Position numbers and translations under genes: made by a program. Of a DNA stretch of 5,340 nt, positions 5,319 through 5,340 are shown in pieces; the stretch's first letter is position 1; each line of letters begins with the position of its first letter. Source of the DNA: Phycisphaerae bacterium (GTDB lineage: Bacteria > Planctomycetota > Phycisphaerae > Sedimentisphaerales > Anaerohalosphaeraceae); the NCBI GenBank assembly GCA_007121565.1, contig SKKI01000216.1:1-5340 (forward strand), in the 5' to 3' direction. The notes under the pieces are model-generated. The model was not told the origin of the DNA and searched no databases. It saw nothing but the letters and a program-made list of their open reading frames with translations.

Positions 5319-5340
5319 AGCCTTCGCTCAGGGAAACAGC

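Noticed and set aside
1..5340. CRISPR array, tRNA/rRNA genes, insertion sequence or prophage parts
   Set aside because: No spaced direct repeats, cloverleaf-like sequence, transposase or phage motifs were seen; the only tandem repeat is the 18-bp coding repeat.

Overview
The window carries six protein-coding genes and no RNA genes, insertion sequences, CRISPR arrays or phage parts. It is GC-rich, with tightly packed genes. The mix of genes suggests a Gram-negative-type (diderm) bacterium: an MlaE-type lipid transport permease with a fused STAS domain, a lipoprotein thioredoxin with an S-D-W-C-x-W-C active site, and a single TatA-like protein. The style of these proteins, together with a GCCGGC-type palindrome that resembles dispersed repeats I recall from Planctomycetes and Verrucomicrobia, makes me favour the PVC superphylum (perhaps a Phycisphaerae-like planctomycete). 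This is a judgement from memory and is not proven by the sequence.

Layout. (1) 5-757 (+): a TSUP/TauE-SafE-type membrane transporter. (2) 800-1324 (-): a lipoprotein with a thioredoxin fold, convergent with gene 1, whose linker contains three 18-bp tandem repeats. (3) A 168-bp divergent spacer with a good sigma70-type promoter driving tatA, 1493-1771 (+). (4) tatC, 1793-2566 (-), convergent with tatA and separated from it by 21 bp. (5) A 90-bp spacer (2567-2656) with a perfect hairpin, then a flippase-like (LPG synthase TM-domain family) membrane protein at 2657-3673 (-). (6) A 111-bp divergent spacer with opposed promoter candidates, then hisI, 3785-4198 (+), overlapping by 29 bp a STAS-MlaE permease gene, 4170-5318 (+). 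The window ends 22 bp after that gene, where the ATPase and substrate-binding partners would be expected.

How the genes relate. TatA and TatC together could form a minimal twin-arginine translocase, although their genes face each other rather than forming an operon. The neighbouring extracytoplasmic thioredoxin, the flippase-like protein and the lipid permease all act at the envelope. HisI is the exception: it is a cytoplasmic histidine-biosynthesis enzyme that appears to be transcribed, and probably translationally coupled, with the lipid permease. I see no convincing new biological system. The most interesting points are the convergent tatA/tatC arrangement, the palindrome upstream of tatC, the 18-bp repeat in the lipoprotein linker and the hisI/mlaE overlap.
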